Shown: positions 22,097 through 32,190 of the stretch, piece after piece
How positions within the stretch are numbered: the first letter of the stretch is position 1
Layout: each line of letters opens with the position of its first letter
NCBI GenBank assembly: GCA_003281365.1
Contig: QCCF01000004.1
Location: 46,835-110,834, forward strand
Direction of reading: 5' to 3'
Source: Prochlorococcus sp. AG-347-K18
Lineage (GTDB): Bacteria; Cyanobacteriota; Cyanobacteriia; PCC-6307; Cyanobiaceae
DNA: 64,000 nt
The notes under the pieces: model-generated
Seen by the model: the letters and a program-made list of their open reading frames with translations, nothing else
Databases searched by the model: none
What the model was told of the DNA's origin: nothing
Made by a program: the position numbers and the translations under genes

Positions 22097-23206
22097 ATGA
22101 AAACTTATGAGCAAGTTTTAGAAGAAGTAGAACTTGCTTTAGCTAAAGGTGAGTATCATTATTGCATTGAATTTCTTTTGCCCATAATCGAATCATTCCC
22201 TTTATCAAGCAAAGAGGGAGTAAATTTAAGAACAATCTTAATTACTGCTCTATGTGGTATCAATAAAAAGGATGAGGCTAAAAGGTTTTGTAAAGAACTT
22301 CTTAAATCTTACGATAATAAGACGAGAGAAAATGCAAAATATTTGATGGAAGTTATAGACTCTCCTGAAATTAAAAAGCCAGAAAATTGGAACGTACAGT
22401 TTGAAAGCGACCCATCATTCAATAAAAAATCTCTTAACTCACTGCGCAAAAAAAGAAAAGTATTTAAGAAAAAAAAATTTATTAATGTCACTGAGACACC
22501 AACTGGTGAAACAAAACCCTTTCAGAAAGGCTTTTCACTGATAATTTTTTTAATACTATTATTATTAATTCCACTTTTAAGTGGCTGCGTAAAAATTGAG
22601 GATACCCTTGATCTTAGTGAACTTGATTCAATAACTAATAATTTTGTGATAGAGAGTAAATACATAAAGAAATTTCCTTGGCAATTAAAATTTGAAGAGA
22701 AGATGAAAGATATTTTTCCTGACGCAGAAATTGAACAAGACGAATCAACCTTTTCTTTGAAACATAAAAATCTCAATTTACAGGATACAAAGCAAGTTCT
22801 TAAAATCACCCAAAATACAGCTGGAGAGTTAGCGGGAGAATCAACAAATATAGAAATTAATACTACTCAAAAAAACTTCATTTTTTTTAAAAAATACTTT
22901 TACAGGTTAGATTTGGATCTAACTTCTATTAAAGGCATTGATAATTTAGAACTCATTTTCAAGATTATTCACCCTAATAAAGCTATCCTTACCGATAAAA
23001 ATAATTCAAATTTAGAAATCACAAAAAATCTAATAATTTGGGATTTAAGTCAAGGGCAGATAAATAGTCTTGAATTTTCTTTTTGGAGCCTCAACAAACT
23101 CTTGATTGGAATATTTATTATCTTAATAATTATAATATTGGCGTATTTACTAAGATTCTATAGATTTAAATTAGGTTCAGATTTACCTCAACTTCCATCA
23201 CAGTAA
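22097..23206 (+). CDS. DUF3153-like membrane-anchored protein with TPR-like N-terminus
   Basis: Internal lipobox-like LLLLIPLLSGC then VKIEDTLDLS; C-terminal TM. Confidence 0.65.
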   Translation: MKTYEQVLEEVELALAKGEYHYCIEFLLPIIESFPLSSKEGVNLRTILITALCGINKKDEAKRFCKELLKSYDNKTRENAKYLMEVIDSPEIKKPENWNVQFESDPSFNKKSLNSLRKKRKVFKKKKFINVTETPTGETKPFQKGFSLIIFLILLLLIPLLSGCVKIEDTLDLSELDSITNNFVIESKYIKKFPWQLKFEEKMKDIFPDAEIEQDESTFSLKHKNLNLQDTKQVLKITQNTAGELAGESTNIEINTTQKNFIFFKKYFYRLDLDLTSIKGIDNLELIFKIIHPNKAILTDKNNSNLEITKNLIIWDLSQGQINSLEFSFWSLNKLLIGIFIILIIIILAYLLRFYRFKLGSDLPQLPSQ

Positions 23207-25483
23207 TTACAACTCTGCCGGATTAACATCTATTGTTAAAAAAACATTTTTTGGAATAAGTTTCCATAATATTGATCTATCAGGTAAAGGTATCTTTGTT
23301 CCTTCAGGACCATGTATTAATATCTGCCATCTAAATTTTTTACCGACTTTAGCTATTAAACTGGGGGCAGGACCAATTAATTTCCAGTTCTTTTTCTCAC
23401 AAAAACTGAGTAGATATTTTGCTAATTTTATTGCAATTGACTCAGTTAATTCATAATTTTCACCTGATAATTTAAGTAGGCAAATTGTGCAAAATGGAAA
23501 TAAATTAGCATCCTTTCTCAATCTCGAGTTTTCAATTAAGAATCTTTCATAATCTCTTTTTTGAAGATACGAAATCACAGGGTGGTTAGGTTTATATGTT
23601 TGAAAAATTACTTTCCCTTTTTTTTGTGCCCTTCCGGCTCTTCCTGCTACTTGCAAAAATAATTGTAATGATTTTTCTTCTGCTGAAATATCTGGGCGAT
23701 GAAGCAACCCATCTGCTGCAATAACTACTGAAAGAGTAATATTGGCTATGTCAATACCTTTTGCCAACATCTGAGTACCGACAAGAATATCAGCATCACC
23801 TTTAGAAAACTTTGAAAGAATATCTCTATGACCATCCTTTCCTGAAGTTGTATCTCTATCAAAGCGAAGTACTCTTAAGTCAGGAAATTCTTCATTTAAA
23901 AACTCTATTACCCTTTGCGTACCAATTCCAAAAGGTTTGAAAGCAGTTGAATGACAATCTGGGCAACGATTGATCAATCTTGATTTATGATCACACCAAT
24001 GACACCTTAACCATTTTTTCCCTTGTGATCCAAGATGAACTGATAAAGGAACGTCACAGTTGGGGCAATTTATTAAATATCCGCAATTTCTACAACTTAA
24101 AAATCCACTATGCCCCCTCCTAGGGATCAAAATTATTGCTTGCTCTTTTTTTAAGCGTAGTTGAGGAAGCAATTGTAATAATTCATTTGAAAAAATTTTC
24201 ATATTTCCCTTCTTGAACTCATCCCGCATATCAATAATTTTTATTTCAGGAGTCTCATTACTGGATATCCTTTGAATCATTCTTACCAATTTAAAATTCC
24301 TTTCAAAAAAACACTTTTTCCAAGTATTCATTGATGGGGTTGCACTCCCAAAAATTAACTTTGCCGAATTCCTCTTTACTATTTCAATAGCAATCTCTCT
24401 TGCGTCATAGCAAGGCATAGGACTATCTTGCTTATAAGAAACATCATGTTCTTCATCCATTATTATTAATCCCAGATTTTTGATTGGAAGAAAAACCGCT
24501 GACCTTGTACCTATTACTATTAAAGGTTCATTAGCATTAATAATTTTCTTCCAAACTAAAGTTCTATGATCGGGAGAACAATTACTATGATATTCGTAAA
24601 CGACATTATTAAATCGCCTACTAAACCTATCAATAAGTTGAGGAATTAATCCAATTTCTGGGGCTAGTATCAAACAACTTTTTTTCTTAAGAAATTGATC
24701 TTCAGCAATTCTCATATACACTTCTGTTTTACCTGAACCTGTTTCGCCCCAAATAAGTAATGCATCTCCTGGTTTCATTGTTTGAAATTCTTGAAATGCA
24801 ACTTTTTGCTCATTTGTAAGATTTGGTTTTTTCGTTGCGATATGATCTTTTAAAAAGGAATTTAATTTACTATTTATATTTTTTTTTCTTTTAGATTTAG
24901 CAAGATAATTTTTACTGACCATTGAGTTAATTAGAGTGTAATTAAAACCAGACTTTATTAATTCACTTTGCCAATTACCTTTTTTAGATAAAGTATCCAT
25001 TAAAAAAAATTCTTTCTTGGTTAATCCATTTTTCTTAATATCAAATTCTTTTTTAGTTTCAATCCAAATTTGATATTTTAAACCTTTAGAGAAATTTTTA
25101 TATTTACCAATCCAGCCAGGAGGAAATGCAGTTTTAAACATTTTTAAATTACTAACCATATAAAAAGAGGCTAGGGAGTCTATTAATTCTCTCCAAGATT
25201 CATCAATTATTTTTTTCTGCAAAATACTTTCAACAAACAAATATCTTATGCTTTTTCCTCCAGAAATATTTGATTCATCATTATTGATTGTCGAAAAGTC
25301 TTTTTTGGAGATCACCAACCCATTCAATAATCTCCCCCTTAGTCTCACACTTACAATATCTCCAACTTCAGCTCCAAGATTATTTCCATCTAAATAGTAA
25401 AAGCTTTCATTACTACTACCTATATCAAGCAAAATTTCCAATTTATAGGGGATATTTAATAACTGATTACTTGCCGGCTTCAA
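23207..25483 (-). CDS. priA: Primosomal protein N' (replication restart helicase)
   Basis: LLIWGETGSGKTEVYMRI; IIMDEEHD; Zn-binding CRNCGYLINCPNCDVPL; VGTQMLAKGID. Confidence 0.96.
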   Translation of the reverse strand: MKPASNQLLNIPYKLEILLDIGSSNESFYYLDGNNLGAEVGDIVSVRLRGRLLNGLVISKKDFSTINNDESNISGGKSIRYLFVESILQKKIIDESWRELIDSLASFYMVSNLKMFKTAFPPGWIGKYKNFSKGLKYQIWIETKKEFDIKKNGLTKKEFFLMDTLSKKGNWQSELIKSGFNYTLINSMVSKNYLAKSKRKKNINSKLNSFLKDHIATKKPNLTNEQKVAFQEFQTMKPGDALLIWGETGSGKTEVYMRIAEDQFLKKKSCLILAPEIGLIPQLIDRFSRRFNNVVYEYHSNCSPDHRTLVWKKIINANEPLIVIGTRSAVFLPIKNLGLIIMDEEHDVSYKQDSPMPCYDAREIAIEIVKRNSAKLIFGSATPSMNTWKKCFFERNFKLVRMIQRISSNETPEIKIIDMRDEFKKGNMKIFSNELLQLLPQLRLKKEQAIILIPRRGHSGFLSCRNCGYLINCPNCDVPLSVHLGSQGKKWLRCHWCDHKSRLINRCPDCHSTAFKPFGIGTQRVIEFLNEEFPDLRVLRFDRDTTSGKDGHRDILSKFSKGDADILVGTQMLAKGIDIANITLSVVIAADGLLHRPDISAEEKSLQLFLQVAGRAGRAQKKGKVIFQTYKPNHPVISYLQKRDYERFLIENSRLRKDANLFPFCTICLLKLSGENYELTESIAIKLAKYLLSFCEKKNWKLIGPAPSLIAKVGKKFRWQILIHGPEGTKIPLPDRSILWKLIPKNVFLTIDVNPAEL

Positions 25484-25699
25484 AACTTTTTCTTAGTATT
25501 GGATTGTTGAACATTCCACAAAGTGTTTTTTGCACATTGTAAGTATCCTGCTCTTAAGGGAGACATGAAGCTCTGATCATTAACTGAAAATTCAAAAATG
25601 ATCTGCCTGTCTGAGAAATCCCAAGACTTTTTACTTTAGGTAATCTATAGCACTATTTAAATTTTTCAACAATTTAGAAAACTTTTCTTATTCTTATTT

Positions 25700-25718
25700 T
25701 TTAAAAAAGTTTTTTAAA
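25700..25718. repeat. Inverted repeat TTTAAAAAA-G-TTTTTTAAA in rpoD leader
   Basis: Perfect 9-bp arms around one base; A/T only. Confidence 0.4.
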
Positions 25719-25804
25719 CATTAAGGGGACTTTACTACTAAATGTTCAAATTAGCCCTAAATAAAATTTTATCTAGTTAAATTCACCGTAGAAAGGAGTC
25801 AATT

Positions 25805-26986
25805 ATGTGTCCAGTCGCAGCAGAATCAAAGAATTCCAAGCCTAGTTCAAAAAAAAAGATCAATAAAAAAATTAATGCAAATTTAGAAACAGTAGTTGAA
25901 GAAGATAGTAACAAAAATAATCAAACTTTACAGACATCAGCTGAGTCAAACGAAAGCAATATTGAAAATAACAATAATGAATTTAGTGATTCTGAAGAAG
26001 ATAAGGGGCTCGGGAATATAAAGCTTGGGCCAAAAGGTATCTACACTGAAGATTCAATAAGAGTTTATCTCCAAGAAATTGGAAGAATTAGACTTTTAAG
26101 ACCAGATGAAGAAATTGAGCTTGCAAGAAAAATTGCTGACTTACTCCAATTAGAAGAGCTAGCAACTCAATATGAGTCTGAAAAAGGGCATTTCCCATCT
26201 GTAAGAGAATGGGCCGAGTTAATAGATATGCCTCTTCCTAAATTTAGAAGAAGACTTCTCTTAGGGCGCAGAGCTAAAGAAAAAATGGTTCAATCAAATT
26301 TAAGATTAGTTGTTTCCATTGCTAAAAAATATATGAACAGAGGTTTATCATTTCAAGATTTAATCCAAGAAGGAAGTTTGGGTTTAATTAGGGCAGCGGA
26401 AAAATTCGACCATGAAAAAGGTTATAAGTTCTCTACATATGCAACTTGGTGGATTCGCCAAGCTATTACAAGAGCAATTGCGGATCAAAGTAGAACTATT
26501 AGATTGCCAGTTCACTTATACGAGACAATATCCAGAATTAAAAAAACCACAAAAGTTCTTAGCCAAGAATTTGGCAGGAAACCTAGTGAAGAAGAAATCG
26601 CTGAGAGTATGGAAATGACAATCGAAAAATTAAGATTTATAGCTAAAAGTGCGCAACTTCCTATTTCTTTAGAAACTCCAATAGGGAAAGAAGAAGACTC
26701 AAGACTAGGAGACTTTATAGAGGCTGATATAGAAAATCCAGAGCAAGATGTTTCTAAAACTTTACTAAGAGAAGATTTGGAAGGAGTATTAGCCACTCTT
26801 AGTCCAAGAGAAAGAGATGTTCTCAGATTGAGATATGGAATTGATGATGGAAGAATGAAAACTCTTGAAGAAATTGGCCAGATTTTTGATGTGACTAGAG
26901 AAAGAATTAGACAAATAGAGGCAAAAGCCCTAAGAAAACTTAGACATCCAAATCGGAATGGGGTTTTAAAAGAATATATAAAATAA
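25805..26986 (+). CDS. rpoD: Principal-type RNA polymerase sigma factor
   Basis: [74 protein letters not shown]. Confidence 0.95.
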   Translation: MCPVAAESKNSKPSSKKKINKKINANLETVVEEDSNKNNQTLQTSAESNESNIENNNNEFSDSEEDKGLGNIKLGPKGIYTEDSIRVYLQEIGRIRLLRPDEEIELARKIADLLQLEELATQYESEKGHFPSVREWAELIDMPLPKFRRRLLLGRRAKEKMVQSNLRLVVSIAKKYMNRGLSFQDLIQEGSLGLIRAAEKFDHEKGYKFSTYATWWIRQAITRAIADQSRTIRLPVHLYETISRIKKTTKVLSQEFGRKPSEEEIAESMEMTIEKLRFIAKSAQLPISLETPIGKEEDSRLGDFIEADIENPEQDVSKTLLREDLEGVLATLSPRERDVLRLRYGIDDGRMKTLEEIGQIFDVTRERIRQIEAKALRKLRHPNRNGVLKEYIK

Positions 26987-27083
26987 AAAAAGTTAAATAA
27001 AATATTCAGCTTTAAAAACTGGCAAAATAATAGCTTAAGATAGACTCGACTTAATTTTTAACTCAAACTCAAAATAATATTTA

Positions 27084-28034
27084 ATGACAAATTCAAAGCT
27101 GAAAATAGCTAGTAGAAGAAGTAAGCTAGCAATGGTTCAAACTTTATGGGTTAAAGATCAACTAGAAAGGAATATTCCCAATTTAGAGGTATCTATAGAG
27201 GCTATGGCAACTCAAGGTGACAAAATCCTTGATGTAGCCTTAGCAAAAATAGGTGATAAAGGCTTATTTACAAAAGAACTTGAAGCACAAATGCTCGTAG
27301 GCCATGCGGATATAGCTGTACATTCTCTGAAAGATTTACCAACCAATTTACCTAATGGCCTTAAATTAGGATGCATTACAAAAAGGGAGGATCCTGCAGA
27401 CGCTTTAGTAGTAAACAAAAAAAATGACTGTTATAAACTAGAAACCTTACCTGAAGGTTCGATCGTTGGAACAAGCTCTCTTAGAAGACTTGCACAATTA
27501 AGAAATAAGTACCCACATCTTGTTTTCAGAGATATCAGGGGAAATGTTATTACAAGAATTGAAAAATTAGATGCAGGAGAATTTGATTGTATAATTCTTG
27601 CGGCCGCTGGTTTAAAGAGATTAGGCTTTGAATCAAGAATTCACCAGATTATCCCAAGTGAAATTTCCCTTCATGCCGTTGGACAAGGAGCACTAGGCAT
27701 TGAATGTAAATCTGATGATAAAAAAGTTCTAGAAATTATAAATATCTTAGAAGATAAACCCACAAGTCAAAGATGTCTAGCAGAAAGGGCTTTTTTAAGA
27801 GAGCTTGAAGGTGGATGCCAAGTCCCAATAGGTGTGAATAGTAAAATTCAGAATGAACAACTTTACCTTACTGGTATGGTTGCATCTCTTGATGGAGAAA
27901 GGCTTATTAAAGATCAATATATTGGCAATATTAATGCTCCCGAAGAAGTAGGCAAAGAACTAGCTAAAAAATTAAAGCAGCAAGGTGCCGAAGAAATACT
28001 AAGCGAAATATTTGAAAAATTTAGAGAAAAATAA
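27084..28034 (+). CDS. hemC: Porphobilinogen deaminase
   Basis: [33 protein letters not shown]. Confidence 0.97.
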   Translation: MTNSKLKIASRRSKLAMVQTLWVKDQLERNIPNLEVSIEAMATQGDKILDVALAKIGDKGLFTKELEAQMLVGHADIAVHSLKDLPTNLPNGLKLGCITKREDPADALVVNKKNDCYKLETLPEGSIVGTSSLRRLAQLRNKYPHLVFRDIRGNVITRIEKLDAGEFDCIILAAAGLKRLGFESRIHQIIPSEISLHAVGQGALGIECKSDDKKVLEIINILEDKPTSQRCLAERAFLRELEGGCQVPIGVNSKIQNEQLYLTGMVASLDGERLIKDQYIGNINAPEEVGKELAKKLKQQGAEEILSEIFEKFREK

Positions 28035-28040
28035 AATTTA

Positions 28041-28631
28041 TTAATTTACTAATTTAGGATCAATTTCTTTTTTGTATCTCTCTTCACAATCTTTAATCAC
28101 TTTAACAGCTTCTTCTATCCCAAAAAAACCATTTACAGTACATGTTCCTGATTTTTTTAGATCTTTGTAGTGCTCCCAATAATACTTTGTTTCTTTTAAC
28201 CAATGATCTCCAAGGTCTTCATAACCTAAGATATGATCCATTCTTTTATCATCCGCGAGAACCGCTATTACCTTATCATCGACCTCTCCACCATCATCAA
28301 ATTTCATCACCCCAATAATCCTTGCTTCCACAATAGATCCGGGTATCAATGGCTCAGTTACTCCAACAATTTCTACATCAAGTGGATCTCCATCTTCATC
28401 CCATGTCCTCGGAATACATCCATAAGCAAAAGGATACGCAAGTGATGAATAACCTACCCTATCAAGTTTAAGATGACCCGTTTCTGTAATTAATTCATAT
28501 TTATTTATGGTATTAGAGTTCAATTCAACAATAGTGTTTATTATTGTATTTGAGCTATCAGTGAAAGCATTTAGTATGTGCAATAAATTGGGGGTAACCC
28601 TGCTTGGGGGCTGATTTAGATTTGCCATCAA
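28041..28631 (-). CDS. ppa2: Family I inorganic pyrophosphatase with canonical active-site motif
   Basis: NKYELITETGHLKLDRVGYSSLAYPFAYG; DEDGDPLDVEIVG; EHYKDLKK. Confidence 0.88.
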   Translation of the reverse strand: MMANLNQPPSRVTPNLLHILNAFTDSSNTIINTIVELNSNTINKYELITETGHLKLDRVGYSSLAYPFAYGCIPRTWDEDGDPLDVEIVGVTEPLIPGSIVEARIIGVMKFDDGGEVDDKVIAVLADDKRMDHILGYEDLGDHWLKETKYYWEHYKDLKKSGTCTVNGFFGIEEAVKVIKDCEERYKKEIDPKLVN

Positions 28632-28691
28632 GAAATTATTTTTATTTATCTTACATCCTCACACCTAACCAAATTCTTTAAAAGTAATGTT

Positions 28692-30197
28692 TCAGCAAAA
28701 ATCATTTATTTTAGAACTTAAATGATTAATAAAATAGTTTGGGGATAGTTCTTCATTAGTTACAGCTCTTACCAACTCCATACAGTTAACTGATCTGCCA
28801 TGTTCATGTATATTATTTTTTAACCAAAAGATGATCTTTTGATATTCACCATTTTCAATTAAGTTGTCAATCAAACCTATGTCTCTTTCCATTTGAGAGG
28901 ATATTTGCGCACTTATAACATGTCCTAACAAATATGAGGGGAAATATCCAAACGCCCCTTCACTCCAATGAACATCTTGAAGACAACCTTCTGAATCATT
29001 AGATGGTTTAATTCCTAAGAGTTCATCATATCTTTTATCCCATTCTGTTGGAATATCTTCAGCAGGTAACCCTCTTTCAATTAAATCTATTTCAAGTTCG
29101 GTTCTTATTAATATGTGTAAGCCATAAGTCAATTCATCCGCTTCAACCCTATTTAATCCTGCTTCCAAATGATTAATAGATTTCCATAGTTCTAAATAAT
29201 TATTAAGAGAAGATCCAGCCGAAACAAATTTGTTAAAAAATCTTTTTGAAAAAGATTTGGATTTAACTATTCTATTTTCCCAAAATAAAGATTGACTTTC
29301 ATGAATACCCATAGATGTTGCTTGACCTAAAGGCCAAGCAAACCATTGATGACTTTGAGATGGCAAACCCTGCTCATAAATAGAATGCCCCCACTCATGC
29401 GCAGTTGCTAAAAAACTTGATAATGGTTCACCTTCAACAATTCTTGTCGTAATCCTGTAATCATTAGGTCCTAATGTAATCGAAAAAGGATGGGGAGATT
29501 TACCAACAACAACTAGATCTTTATCTCTCCCAAACTCATCAAGTAATTGAGAACATAAATTATTTTGAGATTCTGGACTCAAATCCCAGTGATATTTCTT
29601 AGATTTATAAATCCCTCTAATCAACTCTGGGAGAGTTTCTTTCAAAGGCTGAAACATTTTATTCAGCCACTTTAAAGTTAATTCAGGCTCAAAGGGTTGG
29701 GCTAAAGTTTCCCATGGTGAATATTGATTTGATATTTGTTTTGCCTCTTCAATCCGCAATTTAACTAATTCCTCAAAGAAAGGAAGAAAAATTTTAAAAT
29801 CTGATTTTTCCTTAGCTTCTTGCCAGCTTTCATACCCTTTAGATTTTGCCTTTGCTAGAGACTCAACTAATTTAGGATCTAAATTTCTTTCTCTATTAAA
29901 TTCCTTCAATAAAAGACTAATATTTCTTTCTTTATCTTTCATGAAAAGTTGATTATCGGAATTTCGCTCAATATCTGTTAATTCATTTTTAGCAGATTGT
30001 ATTAAATTAGAAAATTCCTCGGAAGAATTTCTTTCATGCAATACTTTTGCAATATAAGTAAGTTGTTCAGACCTCCAAGAAGCACCTTTCTTTGGCATTC
30101 CAGTATTCTGATCCCAATAAAGTGTATTTTGGATTGAACCTAATATTTGTGTTTCTTTAAGGTAAGCACCCAGCTTATTCCAATGAGTTTCAGCCAA
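28692..30197 (-). CDS. M32 carboxypeptidase Taq
   Basis: ATAHEWGHSIYEQGLP (HExxH-type site reads HEWGH), GIHESQSLFWEN, YEL domain. Confidence 0.93.
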   Translation of the reverse strand: MAETHWNKLGAYLKETQILGSIQNTLYWDQNTGMPKKGASWRSEQLTYIAKVLHERNSSEEFSNLIQSAKNELTDIERNSDNQLFMKDKERNISLLLKEFNRERNLDPKLVESLAKAKSKGYESWQEAKEKSDFKIFLPFFEELVKLRIEEAKQISNQYSPWETLAQPFEPELTLKWLNKMFQPLKETLPELIRGIYKSKKYHWDLSPESQNNLCSQLLDEFGRDKDLVVVGKSPHPFSITLGPNDYRITTRIVEGEPLSSFLATAHEWGHSIYEQGLPSQSHQWFAWPLGQATSMGIHESQSLFWENRIVKSKSFSKRFFNKFVSAGSSLNNYLELWKSINHLEAGLNRVEADELTYGLHILIRTELEIDLIERGLPAEDIPTEWDKRYDELLGIKPSNDSEGCLQDVHWSEGAFGYFPSYLLGHVISAQISSQMERDIGLIDNLIENGEYQKIIFWLKNNIHEHGRSVNCMELVRAVTNEELSPNYFINHLSSKINDFC

Positions 30198-30305
30198 AGA
30201 TTTAAATGGAAAGTAAATTTATCTTAAGATAAAAATTTTAATGTCTGCAGTAAAACATGCATCATTTTCCATAATAGGATATTGATTAATTAAGTTTTAA
30301 CTTAT

Positions 30306-30761
30306 ATGGAACAAATATTTTCAAAATTAAAATTCATAACCCATGGCGAGGGTTTTATTGATATCACATATGATTTAAATTTATGTATTGAAAAAAATAA
30401 TTTTCATTCCGGAATTTTAAATTTAACTTCTCTTCATACAAGTTGCAGTTTAACTATTAATGAGAACGCAGATTCAAATGTACTGAGGGATCTAAAAAAG
30501 TATATGCAATCGATAGTTCCCTATGATTCCTACTTAACCTTATCAAAAAATAGAGAAGAAATATCCTATAAACATTATCAAGAAGGGGCTGACGATATGC
30601 CAGCACATATTAAAACATCCCTAACAAACACATGTTTATCTTTGAGTTTTCAAGACGGTAAAATTATGCTTGGCACATGGCAAGCAGTTTATTTATGGGA
30701 ACATCGATTTGATCAAAAGGAAAGAATAATTAATGTACATATTATTGGTGAGAAAAAGTAA
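30306..30761 (+). CDS. YjbQ/UPF0047 family protein
   Basis: GILNLTSLHTSCSLTINENAD; GADDMPAHIKTSL; GTWQAVYLWEHR. Confidence 0.92.
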   Translation: MEQIFSKLKFITHGEGFIDITYDLNLCIEKNNFHSGILNLTSLHTSCSLTINENADSNVLRDLKKYMQSIVPYDSYLTLSKNREEISYKHYQEGADDMPAHIKTSLTNTCLSLSFQDGKIMLGTWQAVYLWEHRFDQKERIINVHIIGEKK

Positions 30762-30797
30762 GATATTTATAATGTAATAAGTCAGATTTATTATTTA

Positions 30798-31088
30798 ATG
30801 GAACCCTACATTTTGCAAGATGAAGAATTGAATGAATTAGTTGTCAAAATACCTGGCTGGGAAATTAAATCTAAACAAATCCAAAGAGAATTTAACTTCG
30901 CTAATTTTATTGAAGCCTTTGCTTTTATGACAAAGGTTGCTTTAATCTGTGAAAAATATAATCATCATCCTAACTGGGAGAATGTTTATGCAAAAGTAGT
31001 AATTAAATTAAATACACATGATCTAGGCGGTATTACGAATCTGGATCAGACGTTAGCTTCGGAAATCAACAAGATTTTCGATCAATAA
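30798..31088 (+). CDS. Pterin-4a-carbinolamine dehydratase
   Basis: EKYNHHPNWENVYAKVVIKLNTHDLGGITNLD matches PCD active-site pattern. Confidence 0.92.
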   Translation: MEPYILQDEELNELVVKIPGWEIKSKQIQREFNFANFIEAFAFMTKVALICEKYNHHPNWENVYAKVVIKLNTHDLGGITNLDQTLASEINKIFDQ

Positions 31089-31117
31089 AAATATAAACTT
31101 GTTTTCAACTATTCAAA

Positions 31118-32164
31118 ATGTCTAAAAATTTATTGCCAGTTACTATTATTAGTGGATTTTTAGGTTCTGGAAAAACTACACTTCTAAATCATATTTTAAA
31201 AAATCAAGTTGGTATTAAAACAGCTGTTTTAGTCAACGAATTTGGAGAAATTGGAATAGATAATGACTTAATAATAGAAGGCTCAGAAGATATGATCGAA
31301 TTAAATAATGGTTGTATATGTTGTTCTATCAATGGCGAATTATTAAATACCGTATCCAAAGTTTTAGAAAGAGCTGAAAAATTGGACTATTTGATTGTTG
31401 AAACAACTGGATTAGCAGATCCATTACCAGTAGCAATGACTTTTGCTGCTGGTGATCTTAGAGAAAAAGTAAGATTAGATTCGATAATCACTGTCATTGA
31501 TGGAGAAAATTTTGATTTTGAAATTAATAATACAAGTGTCGCCTATTCTCAAATTTTATACGGAGATATCCTTCTTCTTAATAAATCTGATTTAGTAAAT
31601 GAAAAACAATTAAAGAAAATAGAGGAGTTTATAAATAAAATAAAAAAAGAACCAAGGATTTTGAGATCAACTAATAGTGAAGTTGCATTACATACAATAA
31701 TGAGCGTGGGTCTATTTGAGACGGATACCTTTGAATTCGAGAAAAATAAAAAAAATGTAGAACAAAATTCCCACGATCACTCTTCTCATTCCCACCATCA
31801 CTCTTCTCATTCCCACGATCACTCTTCTCATTCCCACGATCACTCTTCTCATTCCCACGATTTGATCAATAATATCGAGGGTTTTACCTCAGTTTCATAT
31901 GAGACATTTGAACCATTTTCTTTAAGGAAGTTTCAACATTTCTTAGATAATCAAATCTCACAAAATGTATTTAGAGCAAAAGGAATATTATGGTTTATGG
32001 AAAGTGAAAGAAAACACATTTTTCACCTATCTGGAAAGCGGTTTTCTCTAGATGATGAGGAATGGACAAAAGAAAAATCTAACAAGATAGTATTAATAGG
32101 AAAAAACTTAGATCACCAAACTATTAAAAATCAACTGTCATCATGTAGATTTAATTCAGACTAG
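31118..32164 (+). CDS. COG0523/CobW-like P-loop GTPase metallochaperone
   Basis: GFLGSGKTTLLNHIL, ELNNGCICCSINGEL (CxCC), NKSD, His-rich loop. Confidence 0.92.
   Translation: MSKNLLPVTIISGFLGSGKTTLLNHILKNQVGIKTAVLVNEFGEIGIDNDLIIEGSEDMIELNNGCICCSINGELLNTVSKVLERAEKLDYLIVETTGLADPLPVAMTFAAGDLREKVRLDSIITVIDGENFDFEINNTSVAYSQILYGDILLLNKSDLVNEKQLKKIEEFINKIKKEPRILRSTNSEVALHTIMSVGLFETDTFEFEKNKKNVEQNSHDHSSHSHHHSSHSHDHSSHSHDHSSHSHDLINNIEGFTSVSYETFEPFSLRKFQHFLDNQISQNVFRAKGILWFMESERKHIFHLSGKRFSLDDEEWTKEKSNKIVLIGKNLDHQTIKNQLSSCRFNSD
31768..31861 (+). repeat. In-frame tandem repeat, 21-bp unit ttcccacgatcactcttctca, 4 full copies plus partial
   Basis: Copies at 31768, 31789, 31810, 31831, partial at 31852; copy 2 carries one g-to-c change; encodes (SHDHSSH)n. 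Confidence 0.93.
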
Positions 32165-32190
32165 AGTTTATATTAGGATTTAATTAATTT

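Noticed and set aside
28651-28668. ttacatcctcacacc resembling the Yfr1 sRNA loop (ACUCCUCACAC)
   Set aside because: Not an exact match and no flanking stem-loops or downstream T-run seen
31768-31861. Tandem repeat considered as CRISPR-like
   Set aside because: No spacers; in-frame coding repeat
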